Positions 22,808 through 35,100 are shown, counted from the first letter of the stretch. The stretch is DNA of 64,000 nt from Paragorgia papillata (GCA_035771165.1 JAWNZC010000446.1:1178001-1242000), one strand, 5' to 3'. Numbers and translations: made by a program. The notes: generated by a model from the sequence alone, not told the origin.

Positions 22808-23063
22808 CTAGCGTTATTTTCTTCTGTTTCTTTCTCGTCTGGATACTAGAATTTACTTTTATAATGTTCATCGTCGTCTATTTCATCTATTTACGCCGTT
22901 TTTCGGCAATAAAAGTTTCTTATTAGGATTTTTTGTTTGTTTCCAATTGTAGGGCATTAACAATTTTCATAATGCCCGTGGGCATTACGGAGAAATCTCG
23001 CCCCGTCAGCAACCAATCACAGCGCGTGATTTTACCGGAAGTAATCCGTTCCATATAATAATA
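22803..23063. repeat. 260-bp segment shared with 35315-35576
   Basis: Starts AACTAGCGTTATTTTCT and ends CCATATAATAATAT; about 90% identical to 35315-35576. In the plus direction its first third would extend the PB1 ORF by a very hydrophobic stretch ([20 protein letters not shown]). It is T-rich, so the hydrophobic reading may be chance. Confidence 0.75.
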
Positions 23064-23097
23064 TATTATAAAACATTGTCGCTGTAAAAATACTATT

Positions 23098-24180
23098 TTA
23101 CAGTATTAAACAAAGATGTACGGACGTGTTGTTATCCATGCATATTGAACTCACTAGGTCAACTCCTTCATTAATGGCAATCTTGATATCATAGTGAACC
23201 ACAGAAAGCAGGCTGAAATTCAAAGCGTTAACTTTTGAGAAAATAAGTTCCGCAGGATTGAGATCTGGTGAGTAAACGGGAGTATACAACAGTTCAATTC
23301 CCATTTCGCTTAGAGAGTCCTCTAGAATTTCTCCACCTTCAAAATGGTGACAGCTTAAATTATCCATGATAATAGTGTCTTCACATTCTAGAACTGGTCG
23401 ACCTGTTGTAGGCGATGTTTTCTGGCATGCTTCGTCAAAGAAGTTCAAAAATTGAGCTGTGTTTGTCGGTCCATCCAAAACGTTAAAATATCCCACTCCA
23501 TCGTACAGCGATGTTAATGCATTTAGAGTAAAATTAGGACTTTGACATTTACGAATTACTTCGGTAGCTCGCTCTCCTACAGGTGCATGTCCGTCACATC
23601 CTTGTACCAACATCGGGAGTTTTGATTCCAGCTTCATCAAAGAATTTCAGAGTGCAAGGATCCTTGCTGTTAACGTAATTAATAAATAATTGGGCGGGGT
23701 GTAGATAATATTTCCTGGTGTGAACTTCTCTTTTGCTAGATGCGTGATCTTTTTTCTTGAATATATCTTCCCCGACGGCATCTTGTTCTTTATGGCTCGA
23801 CATATCGTGCTTGCTGATATATTTCCTCCACAATCCCCGAGAACTTGTAATTCATCGCAAATTTCTCGCAGCGTTATTGAACCCCTTCTGACTTTCAAAG
23901 CTTCAATCAATGCTAAATCATCTTCTATTAGCTTTCTATTATTTTCCATCTTCTACCCGGCCCCCCGCATTTGGTAGGGGGTTCTCGGTGAAGTCATCAC
24001 AATACATTTTCCATATTTTTCGAACGGTGCTTCGCGCGACTCGAAATTTATTACCAGGAAAATACCACGTTACAGTATCGCGCCTCCAGCCAAAACGACA
24101 TCGTCGATAATACTTCTTCTAAAGTTAATTGACAAAGCTTTTCCGTCCTCGTATGTCCTGCCGCATTGGCTAAGTTTCAT
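23098..24180 (-). pseudogene. broken DDE_3 (IS630/Tc1-like) transposase
   Basis: Reads leftwards from ATG 24180 (MKLSQCGRTYEDGKALS) through an HTH region (VARSTVRKIWKMYCDDF, ITLREICDELQVLG, ISASTICRAIKN) to the catalytic core: KFFDEAGIK (first Asp), DTIIMDNLSCHH (second Asp), then TPVYSPDLNPAELIFSKVNA, the DDE_3 hallmark with the terminal Glu. Frame changes near 24075, 23950 and 23640-23700 and in-frame stops show it is dead. Order and spacing match IS630/Tc1 transposases, which cut and paste at TA. Runs convergent to the PB1 ORF and shares the element's TIRs. Confidence 0.85.
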
Positions 24181-24343
24181 AATTTAATACTGTATTTATA
24201 TATTACAATTTGCTGTCTGGGATCCACGTTAACGTTTAGTGTTCTTACAGCGGGATAAGTGAAATGTGATTGGTTAATACAAAAATAAACAATACCACGC
24301 CTTTAATTACAACGGCTTAAAAATAACCTTGACTGGACTGAAC

Positions 24344-24478
24344 CAGCCTCGGTCCCAGGCTCTTCAGTAATAAAAGGCGAGCATAGCGCTCAAGCGCGCG
24401 GGGGTGCTTGGGGAGGTTGCGGCGTGCGAAGAGCGGTATGCTCGCCTTTTATTACTGAAGAGCCTGGGACCGAGGCTG
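24344..24478. mobile_element. 135-bp near-perfect hairpin element inside the transposon's right TIR, 9-bp TSD
   Basis: Begins CAGCCTCGGTCCCAGGCTCT and ends in its exact inverse; arms continue through TCAGTAATAAAAGGCGAGCA. The 9-bp GGACTGAAC is duplicated at 24335-24343 and 24479-24487; the transposon's left TIR (about 21400) has the unduplicated site, which proves insertion. Confidence 0.9.
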
Positions 24479-24749
24479 GGACTGAACTTATAAGTGACCC
24501 CGTGTGAACTCATACTTGACCCGGTGTCAAGTAGGAGTTGAGACAATGCAAACAACGATCAAAATTCGGCGGGCGGCGCAGTCACCTGCAACCAGCAGTA
24601 ACATAGATTGAGTAAGCAAGAACTTCATTCCCACCAAAATTGATCGTTTTCAAACCGTATCTTCCGAGTTCTACGAGAAACAATATATACTGTGCGCAAA
24701 GGATTGTGGATAAATGTACAAGCCGCCATCTTTTTCGGTACGGTCAATT

Positions 24750-25057
24750 ATTAGTGTAGTTTTGAGTAGGAATGTGGCTGCTGCTGTCGTTGTTGACTTA
24801 CGTTTTGACACTGAGAATGACTACCATTAAAGCCATCTAAACGTTAGTCAGTACGACTACCGCCACCGCCACGACAACCGCGTCGCCAACAACAGCAAAA
24901 GTCTTTCTCAAGTATTACACTAGTATAGGTGAGCAACTCACACACACATGTACAGACAAAAATACATAAAGAATTATCTCGATTCTATTTCAAAGTCATT
25001 AACAAGTTTAATGATGACTTTCAAATAGTCGATATATTATCATTTCATCTTGTTTTC
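24750..25057. other. intergenic, no gene seen
   Basis: Ordinary AT-rich DNA with a CCGCCACCGCC patch; no ORF of note. Confidence 0.4.
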
Positions 25058-25351
25058 CCATAGATAATGGAAGGGGAACTGGATAGGAAACTTAAAACGA
25101 TGTTATGAAACCGGAAACGATGTTTGCACAACTTGCTATGGTAATTATACACTTATAAGGGGCTAATGCACCTAACGGGCGGTCCCACATGGCCACGATC
25201 AGGAATTGCTGAAATTAAACAATAGTGACCTGTTAGGTGTGTACACTCACTTATAAGTGTATAATTACCATGGCAAGTTGTGCAAACATCGTTTCCGGTT
25301 TCGTAACATCGTTTTGAGTATCCTATCCAGTTCCCCTTCCACTATCTATGG
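25058..25351. mobile_element. foldback element with about 100-bp arms
   Basis: Arms share CCATAGATAATGGAAGGGGA, CTGGATAGGA, CCGGAAACGATGTTTGCACA and ATTATACACTTATAAG in inverted order, around a core of about 80 bp. Confidence 0.8.
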
Positions 25352-26141
25352 CTTTTCTTCACTCGAGTCTAAAATTAACAAGTACTTATTTTCGGGATAT
25401 GTTTCATTTTTACTTTCTGGAATTATATATTGGCTGGTAATAATGCGACATGTGATTACATGTAATAATGCATACAATAAACTTACGATAATACGCCCCC
25501 TGAAAACAAGTCCTCGTGCACATAATACCCCCCCCCCCCCTTTAATGTTAAAAAAATCCTACCGATTATAAACCTTCACAAAAATAACCCCATAAGCTAA
25601 AACGTAATTAAATATGTAATATCTATATGCAAAATGACGTAAACATTTTGTAACGCAACGTTTTCCTCCAATCATAAGCCCAGGAAATAGCTCCTTTAAA
25701 AAAGGCTCATTGTCGAAAATTTACTGTATTTCACATGTAGTTCACATGCATTTCACATATAGTTCACATGTAGTTCACTACACATGTGAACTAACTACAC
25801 ATTCTCCAATTTGCCAAGTCAATTACGACATATTAAATTTTAGCAAGACACTGAAATCCCTTCAATTCTAAGCAGAAAGCTATCGGCTCCCATGCCTAAA
25901 CGTTTATGACTTTGTGACGTCAGAAGCAACCGCTTCTACTTGTGACATCTTATACTCGAACCTAAAGTCCTTCGAGTCATAAAAAATTATGCTAATTTCA
26001 TTTCACTTCATTTCATTAGAAAGCTATGTTTTGTGTCCAGAGTTACTGCTGTCATGACATTCACACATTGCTCCCACACTACATACCCACTCTTTTTCAC
26101 TCCTGTTATTTGCCAAGTTTGCATTTATTATTTACTTGTGT
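25352..26141. other. 3' flank of the kinase gene; no gene seen
   Basis: Contains a poly-C run at 25531-25541 and short repeats of TTCACATGTAGTTCACATG at about 25730-25795. Confidence 0.4.
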
Positions 26142-29100
26142 CTAATTGATTGATAATTGCGCAAATCCAGTGAGCGTCTTTTCGTCCTTCGCCTGCCCGC
26201 TGGGAATACCAGTTTTCTAAAAAAGATAAAGAATATAGACCTTTTTAATAAGTGCAGGGTACGTCATTTTCAGCCTTTTTGAATTATATTGAAATATATA
26301 CAAAAGCTAAGACAACAGGCGCGCAACTAGGGGGGGGGGGGGGGGGGTTGGGGGGGGGTTGCAACCCCTGCCCTTTTTAACACCTGCCCTTTTTGTGAGA
26401 CCTCTAATACTAGGTTAGACATTAGATAAACAGATAATTAATCGTCTGTTGTAGTACGAAATAAAATTCTCCGCAAATCTGGCGAGACTCAGAGGCTTCT
26501 AGCAGTGGGCCCGGGCGGCAGCTAGGCTGAATATAATTATGATAAATTTTAAATAATGCGAGACCAAAATAAAAATTTCCGCAACCGAAAATACGAGAAA
26601 AACGTCCTCAAAATGCAGGAAATGCCGTTTCAGAGACCCAAAATTCAAAACATTTCCGGGGGGGGGGGGCATGCCCCCGGACCCCCCTAGAATCTCTGCT
26701 TGGCTTCTACTCCCAAATTGTTTAGAATACTGAATGACTTTGCCCTTTTTTTGCGTTCAATCCCTGCCCTTGGAATTTTGTAGTTGCGCCCCTGGACAAT
26801 AAACGAAATTGAAAATAATTCAAAAGAAAAATTGATAAGAAATTGACGTCAAAGGGTGAAAATTACGTATTCTATACTTATTAAAAGCGTCTATATATGG
26901 TCTTAATAAAACAACTATATGTCACAACTCAACAAAGACCTGATATTGAACTCTATATGGATAACAATACAACGATAACTCTTAAGTCTAGCTCGCTGCG
27001 ATTACTTGCATCAAAATAAAAAGAACTCGGAGAAAAAAAAACAAGCACTGCATGCGAGTTATTTTTAATTATATACAAGTATTGCAGCGAGCTGCCAGCC
27101 AATCTTTGCGATAACTGAAAAAGAGGCTTTATTTAGTCATGCTGACAAGGGGAAAATTAATCCCAACATAGCCACCTTCAAGGTCGTACCAGAATCCCAA
27201 AAGTGTAAGTTCAAACAAATCCCATGGAAAAAAGGGAGTAACGTGGAAAAACCCCTTTTTTCTCAAAAAATGTTTTCTAAAATCCAGAAAGACGTGTCGT
27301 ATACTTATTTATTTATTTATTAAATTTTGCCACAAGGTTCAACAAGAGTAGTAGTTAATTAAAATTTAAAAAAAAGTACTTAATTACTCACAGTGAAAGT
27401 TAAGTTGCAACGTAAATATAAAATAATGTGGCAGGGTTGCCGCAACAGCGATTGTCATCCGACAATTGTCATTAATTAGCAATAGACCTTTCCGCATGAA
27501 GTGCGTGGATAACGCGTTGAGAGGTTTGATTGGCTCTCGCAAAACTTCGGACATCCAAAACTTCGGATAAACATTGGACATTAGCCAATCAGATTTGTCA
27601 GATAGAAAGATCACGTGGTCCATTCACTTCATGCGGAAAGGTCTATTAGCAATTAACAATTAATATCTAACGATCAGCAACCAACAATCAATAATTAACA
27701 ATTAATTAGTTATTAGATACAACAGCAGATCGCACTAATAAGACTGTGCGCTTATACGTGGTACTTAGTAAAATACCAATTTTGAACGGTGGCGTTTATG
27801 AAAAAAATCCTAATTAACTTATCAGCGGATTTTTATTAACTTAGGCAAACGCAATAAGGCGGAATATATCTTTCCTTGAATGTAATTAGCATTGTTTCAA
27901 CTCGTATAATGAAGATGAAAAGCTTTTGCACGAAAAATCAGGATTTCGTCATCTAAAGCCAGATTGGGCGATTCGAAATATCTCTAGTCTGATTGGAGAA
28001 TTTGGGCAACCGGGGCGATCGAGACGATCGAATGGAAACCAGGCTTAAATTCTCGTAACACACTGTACACGCAGTAAAAGTAAATAACATACTTTTATAA
28101 TTAAGAAATAGTTCATGGTTTGGCGTGCTCCATCGAGTTACGGAAGCACGCGGGAAGCTTGGAGAGCACGAAAAAAGCGTAAGATTTTTGCGTGCTCTCC
28201 AAGTTCCCAAGTACATCCATAACTCAATGGAGCACGCCAAACCATGAACCATTTATTTTACAACAGAGAATCAGACACAAAACAACAGAAAACAATATTT
28301 ATTTCGCTGAGTTAAAAGGAGTTTCTCATTACGTTTGAAATTACTGGGTAGCCAATCAAAAACGCCGTTATATTACATCTATGTTATAAGAGTAAATAAC
28401 ATCTTTACTAAAATAAATCATTAATATTTTCAAATAAGTACCATACCAATGGAAAGACGACACTTTTTCCAGTCGATGGTGTCTGAACTGCCTTTTCCAA
28501 ATTCGCAGCAACTGAAACAATGCAATCACATCTCAACATACATGTACCAATTGATATTATTTAATATTATTTATTTACTATTCCATTTTATAAAATAGGT
28601 TGCGTCTTACGCACGCTGTGATTGGTCAATTACCGTGTTTATATCAGGCTATGTAAACACGGTTGTGATGTCACGGCACATTTTTTAGCCTTATTTCATA
28701 AAAGAAATAGAAAATGGATGCCTTGTGTTTATATAACCTGATGCAAACACTCGAGTGAGTTGGGAGAATTCGAAAGTACTTATGTAAACCCTCGCCTACG
28801 GCTCGGGTTCACATAAACTTTCAAATTCTCCCAACTCACTCTCGTGTTTGCATCAGGCTATATAAACACGGGCGGCCATTTTCTATTTCTTAAATAATGG
28901 CATTGTATTAGTATGGTATGGTAATAATATCAATTGAAGTCTTTGTGTCAGAAACAAAACTTAGTGTTCAATCAATATGGACGCGCACTATAATAGTCAT
29001 CATGCAACTTTCGTCAAAAGTATAGAATAGAATAGAATAGAATAAAACTTTATTTTACGAGGGAAAAGACGTATTAACCGTAGAGGTTATCTAACATACG

Positions 29101-32100
29101 GCCCTCACAATATTTACAAATACAACATAACTAATACACTATATATGGAAATAATGTCAAGTGATAAACTAGTCAAGTAGAAACACATTTACAATTCAAT
29201 AAAAAATTACAATTGACGCAAAAAAGGTCTTCCAGATGATTAATTCAGGTAAGTTTATGAAGAAAGTAATTACGGAGTTTGCGTTTAGTAGTAGTTAATC
29301 TTAACGTGAAAGCATCAGAAGTACATGCAGGTGACATGGCAAGCTGTTTGCAATCACTATCTAAGGCAATAAAAGTATAGAACTAGAACTTATAGGTCCG
29401 AGTTCACGGTAAGTTAAGTTCATTCCACCCTAATCCCAAAACAAACCCCAATGCCAGTCAGAGTAAAGAAAAAGAAAAAAAGAAAGAACAAAAACAAAAC
29501 TGTAGAACAGCGCGAGTTTCGAACCACAACATATAATAGCCCTCTCCATAACATATAATGGCTCTCTCCTGCGCCTCGAGAGTTTTCTTCGAAAGGAATT
29601 ATAAATTATAACGACACTCCAGAAGATAAAAGCACATGCCCTATAGATAAACATTGCAACACGCATTTCTCATCTGTCTTTACTTCCCCTGCGCCGTTAA
29701 AACGCAACAATTGACCGTATCGAAAAAGATGGCGACTTGTACATTTAACCACAATCCTTTGCGTGCAGTAAATATTATTTCTTGCAAAATTATTGGAAGC
29801 TATGGTTTTAAGCTATGGTAGGAATGAAGTTCTTGCTTACTTAATCCATCTTAGCATGATAAACAATGTTTAGTTGTTATTTGAGCTGATTTGAGGTCGC
29901 AAAGCATTGTGGTTAAATGTACCGCCGCCATCTTTTTCGGTTCCGTCAATTGCGACACGCTTTCTTAGGCCTGTCTTGGCGTGCTTTTCTTTCATACGCC
30001 GAACCTAATAGGATAGATTAGGTACATGATAAGCACGGCGTCTAAATCAATGCAACGATTGCGGACTCCAAGATTAAATAATCCTTTTGGTATGAAAAGT
30101 AAGTCCTCTGTTTAGTATTTTTTACAACTTAGACAGCACTAAATCTTGCTAAATCCGTACTGATTTAAAAGCGAATTTAAAAATTTTCAAAATCAGCCTC
30201 TAGTACCACCTTAATTTCGACTGATGGATTTGGTGCGACACATGTTTAGATCGATTTCGACAGCGAACTTCTCATGCACCATATCTAATGCACAACTTAT
30301 TAAAATATATTTTCGAATAAATTTATTTGCTAAACACATGAAAGCGGCATCTGGTGCGACCATTTGGTTCGCGGTATAAATTGACTGCCGTCCTAAATAG
30401 ATTTGAGTCGTTCCAAATTATCATAGGTTCGGCACATGACAGCAAGCCGTCTAAAACATGCCTTAGTTATTGTATAAACACCGCATGTATTCACCCACCT
30501 AATATCATGTCTAGTCCATCAATAAGTCCAGCGCTGACAAGCTCCTGAGCTACTCCTTCTGGGGTATCTAGTTAGAATGACAAAATACAAGAATTAAGGT
30601 GAGGTAATACGGGCAACATATTTTTTTCGTTAAACATTGTTACGCAACAATGGTTTTGTTGCAAGTTGAAAAAATTTGTTGAAAAAAGTAGACTCCAGTT
30701 CTACTTGCTGCAACATGCTGATTCAACTTGCAACAAAATCATTGTTGCGTGACAATGTTTAAGGTGGGTGGTAATACGTGCAACAACGCTATTCAACTTG
30801 CAACGCAAGAATGTTGCAGCAATTTGTTGCTCGTATAACTCCACCTTTACTATAGGATATACATTCCCTCAACTATACCTATTACCTATATAGCTCTCGC
30901 GCTTGTCGGCAAAACGCCTTAGAATTATCCAGTATGAATAAAGTTAGTTTAGGTCAACTCTTTGTGGGCGGCATCCGTCTCTCACGTCTTATGTATTTTA
31001 CTCTGGCTAACACCAGACGATTTTAGTAGTGCCGACGAAAAAAGGATAAATCAGTTTGTACACTGTCTAATCAGCACACTTGTCACTACCTTTTTCATTG
31101 CATACTTCTTTTCGTGATTTTTGAAAGTTTTTTATTCAAATCCTATATTTATAAATTCAAGATTTTCAAAGTTTGCCTTCTAATTTTTGACGTGCTCTTT
31201 CCAGTGGATGGGTTTATTAATCTTGATCACGCCTCCAAAATACCCAATAGTTTGCTTTCTTATAAGTTATTGCCCTATATTTGGCAAACGCTAAAGCTCT
31301 ACCCCAAGATAACTTCTTTTCTGTATATAAATGTATAGTTTAATTTGTTCTGTACTGAGTCCATACATAATATTATAAGGGACAAATAAGAGAACTTCAC
31401 CTTGTAGAGATTTTCTTAAGATTATAACAACAACATTGTTGTACGTAGATGTTCTTCGAGCTATTTGGCTCAGAAAAAAATCCGAGTTTGAATGAGGAAT
31501 TTCAACCCACAACTTTCTGATCGCTGGTTGTGGATTCGAGTACCGTTTAGAAACCCACATATTTTTCTAAAGACAAACGCCAAAAGAACATCTACACACA
31601 AATCTCATTATCTGAACTATAGCGTACATCATTTCTATTATAACAGTTAGGCTTACCTTCACCGTGCTTGAAATCAAACCGAATATCATTTAGTTCATTC
31701 TTGGCATTTCTATATACGTTTTGATCAAAATATAAGGAAACAGAAGAAACTAATCAAACGACAATTGGAAAGAAAAGTAACTGCAAACAACTGGAGTAAA
31801 ATTCCACGAATTTATTTGGCATTCTGGCTATTTAAAGTGCATATAACCCCAAATTTGTTATCATCTAAATACGTTCTACCTTTGGCAAATAGTTGAACAA
31901 CGAAATATTTTTTAGATTGGAGCAACCTTTATTGCTTTCATAGAGCTTTTTGTTTTCAAAATGGTAATGAGATGACGCCAAAGTAGTCATTATTATCTAT
32001 ATAATATTTATTTGCAGGAGTGCATGACCCAATTCTTCCAATAATGGTGTGTTTGAACGACATGTTCCATATTGTATGACAACATGTTCCATATTGTATG

Positions 32101-35100
32101 AGTTTTCCCACAAACATTCTCAGGTAGTTTATCTTGCCAAAAAGAGAAAGAAAGCCAAATGCCTACAAGACGTCATCTCATTACCATACTAGAAATGCGA
32201 ATCGCCAAAAAACATTGAAGAATAGCTCCAATCAAAAAAATATTTAACTGAACAACTGTTTGCTCTTTGTAGAACGTATTCAGATGATAAAAAATTTGGG
32301 TTTATATGCACTTTAAAATCCATCGATCAGGAGATAAATAGCAAAGTCAGAATTTTCCTTTAAAGACGCACTGACAGCGGGTAAATTGATCACATTTTCC
32401 CCAAACGGTAGGCAAAGAATATTTTGTCGAAAATCTTTCCAACTTATCGTAAAACCTTATTTAAAAGACAAAGCAGTCCACATTTTAGAAATTACTGCAC
32501 CAAAATTCTTTAGAATATATACCAGTAAGCTCTCTATATATAAGTGGAGTGATATATTTGGCTCGTCGCTTGAAACCAAACATGGCGGACATGTAGGCAC
32601 GAAGTACGTATATAGTCTCAGTCTTCTACGCGGTCTCATCAAATTTGTATTGCTGGTCAAAAGACCGCATATAGGAGACTGAAACTATACGAACTTCAGA
32701 CCCACATGCACGTCCGCTTTGTTTGGCTCCCATTTTTGCACGGATCTTAACTATACGCGGTTTCAAATTTGAACACTAAGGGGGCGATTACATGGACCGG
32801 GCTGGCCCGGTTAACCGGGCTAGCCCGGTTAACCGGGCTAGCCCGCTTTATATATAAAACACATGTTGTTTTAACATTTCGATTACATGGCAAGCGGGCT
32901 AGCCCGGTTTGCCGGGATCCCGCTTGTCGCAACCGGGCTAGCCCGGTTAACCGGGATGAAAATGTCCATGTAATCGTTTTCAGCCCGGCAAACCGGGATG
33001 AAAAACTGTTGAACTCGCTTCGATACGCGTTCGTTTGCTTGACTGTGTGAATAAATAGTGCTGAAAGGAACTGAAATAGAACATCAACGTTGTTTGTGTG
33101 TTTTGTGATCAAAGCGAAGATTTAATAAATTAATTAGTCTTCGTGAAGACGCTTTCCTGGGTTAGCTAAGACTTTAACAATCTTTTTAATAACGATGGGC
33201 TTACAAAATAAATAATAGACTAATTAGTGTAAAACTGAAGTAAAACTAACGTAGCTTTGCCCTTATTTACTTGATAATTGCGAATTTCGGCCTGAAATCA
33301 TCCCGGCTTACCGGGCTAGCCCGCTCCATGTAATCGTTTTGTAAACTCATCCCGGTTAACCGGGCTAGCCCGGTTAACCGGGCCAGCCCGGTCCATGTAA
33401 TCGCCCCCTAAAAGACCTTTCGCCGCTCCACTAGATAACAGTGTTACTTTAATATATACACAACTTTCATAATAGCGACTAATTTGAATATTCTCTCTCT
33501 TGGGTGCATTTTAATAAGCCTTTTTGGCCTGTTTGTGTCTCTGCAATTCAAAAGAACCTTTGCTTGATAACAAGGCCAGAAAGGCTCATTTAGATGCACA
33601 TAAAAGTGAAGGCCTTTATGAAAGTCATCGTGCAAATGGTCTATTGGTATAGACCACGTTCGATGGCGTTGGTTAACCACAACTACCAAAATGCTTTGTC
33701 AGTATCCTCTATTTATTAGCACTAGAATACTGGAAAAGCGTTCTGGTAGGCGTAGCTACCCAGCGCCATCGTACGTCATCGTGCAAATGACCTATTAACC
33801 AATCAAGTTCCTCTCTGACGAAGGGCCTTCGCTCGAAACGTTAGAAACTACGTTGTATAATTTCGGCAGTACTCAAACCTTTTACTATATTTCGATTTTG
33901 TATTTCAACACTGCCTACGCAGCACACTACTTTTATTTCACTGTTTGGATTAGTCACTAAGCGTGTTACTAAATATGCCAAGTCGAAAAACATTCGGCAG
34001 TTAACGATGGTGTCGAGGTACAGTATGCCAAAATTTCAAATAATAAAATAGAAGCATACATGCAGTAATTGAGCCAGCATGCAGTTTTAGTAAACAATTT
34101 ATTCGATCACAAAATGTAGCAAATTTATACCCAAACCCCTCGCTTTGGTTCTCCGCAAGCTATAATTAACTAGGCTTCGCCTTGAACTACATTGTTGTTT
34201 CATTAAATTGGAGCATAGTATGGTCATGTTTATACTTAAACAAGACGCCTCGTACGTACTGGCAAGTCACGTTCATTTGTGTGCCCTTCGTTCAGGCTCG
34301 GTGCACTTGGCGCAGGTGCATACTTCACACAAGTGAATATATTTACGATCAATGAGTTGTCAGCCACATCATGCACTGTTAAATAAACTACAAAGTCTGT
34401 CAGTCAGTTTCGAAATCTACCAACAACGTGCAAGAACACCTTGATTAAAAGGCAAAGCTGTTCAACTTTTTGTCCAACTCCAAAACCTGAAGGAGCAAAG
34501 AACTTACAACATGCCTCACGGCCTCACTCCGTCACACGGCTAACAACTCACCGGAAGTATGAATAGTAGCGGAAGTAAAATGTGCAAAAATGCAAAATCG
34601 TGAGGGAAAAAACCCAAGCCGAAAATAGCCCGAGTAATAAGCTATAAATGAGCAACAATACCTTAAACGTAAAGTTAAATTTAAAGCCGGCTGCGCTTCG
34701 CCTGATTTTTCTTCAGTGGAAGTGGAAGGTTTCGAGTTATCCACCGTTGGTGGGTTTGATTGTGGTGGGTTTGATTGTGGTGGGTTTGATTGTGGTGGGT
34801 TTGATTGTGGTGGGTTTGATTGTGTTGGGCTGACTGGTGGTGCCGACGGCGCTGGGATGGCTTCTTTCTTTTCCACTGGAGCCGATGGAACTAGAAGAGA
34901 AAGATTGAAGTACTGAAAATTATTCTCCTAGAAATTGAGTGAGCAAACAATATGGCAAAGCTTGACAAGCATTACTATGCTAACGCTGTACCTGATGGTG
35001 GTTGTTCTTTTTTGTCTTCAATATTGGTGTCTTTCTATAAGTAAAAATGAAAACAATATTGCAGTACCACAATTTCCATCATCGCCAATCGCGTTTTGCT

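Larger units (their letters stand above)
21280..24598. mobile_element. Tc1/mariner-type (IS630/DDE_3) transposon with about 210-bp TIRs and two convergent ORFs
   Basis: Ends read CTGCTGGTTGCAGGTGAC inward from both sides, within TA target duplications. The inverted repeats continue through CAACTCCTACTTGACACCG to TTAACCAATCACATTTCACT for about 210 bp each. Inside are a plus-strand PB1/knuckle ORF (21551-22807, broken) and a minus-strand DDE transposase (23098-24180, broken). The right repeat is interrupted by a 135-bp hairpin element. TA duplication, long TIRs and a D..D..E transposase place it in the Tc1/mariner/IS630 superfamily. It is now non-functional by itself because both ORFs have frameshifts. 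Confidence 0.88.
21180..24749. mobile_element. older inverted-repeat element, split by the 3.3-kb Tc1-type transposon
   Basis: Outer arms 21180-21279 and 24599-24749 (AATTGACGGTACCAAAAAAG / inverted CCGTACCGAAAAAGATGGCG) match, piece by piece, the uninterrupted copy at 29709-29951. The split point is a TA, duplicated at 21278-21279 and 24599-24600. Confidence 0.8.

Noticed and set aside
34648..34916. Plus-strand ORFs with GGFDC repeats
   Set aside because: Antisense of the PPQSN coding repeat in kinase exon 13.
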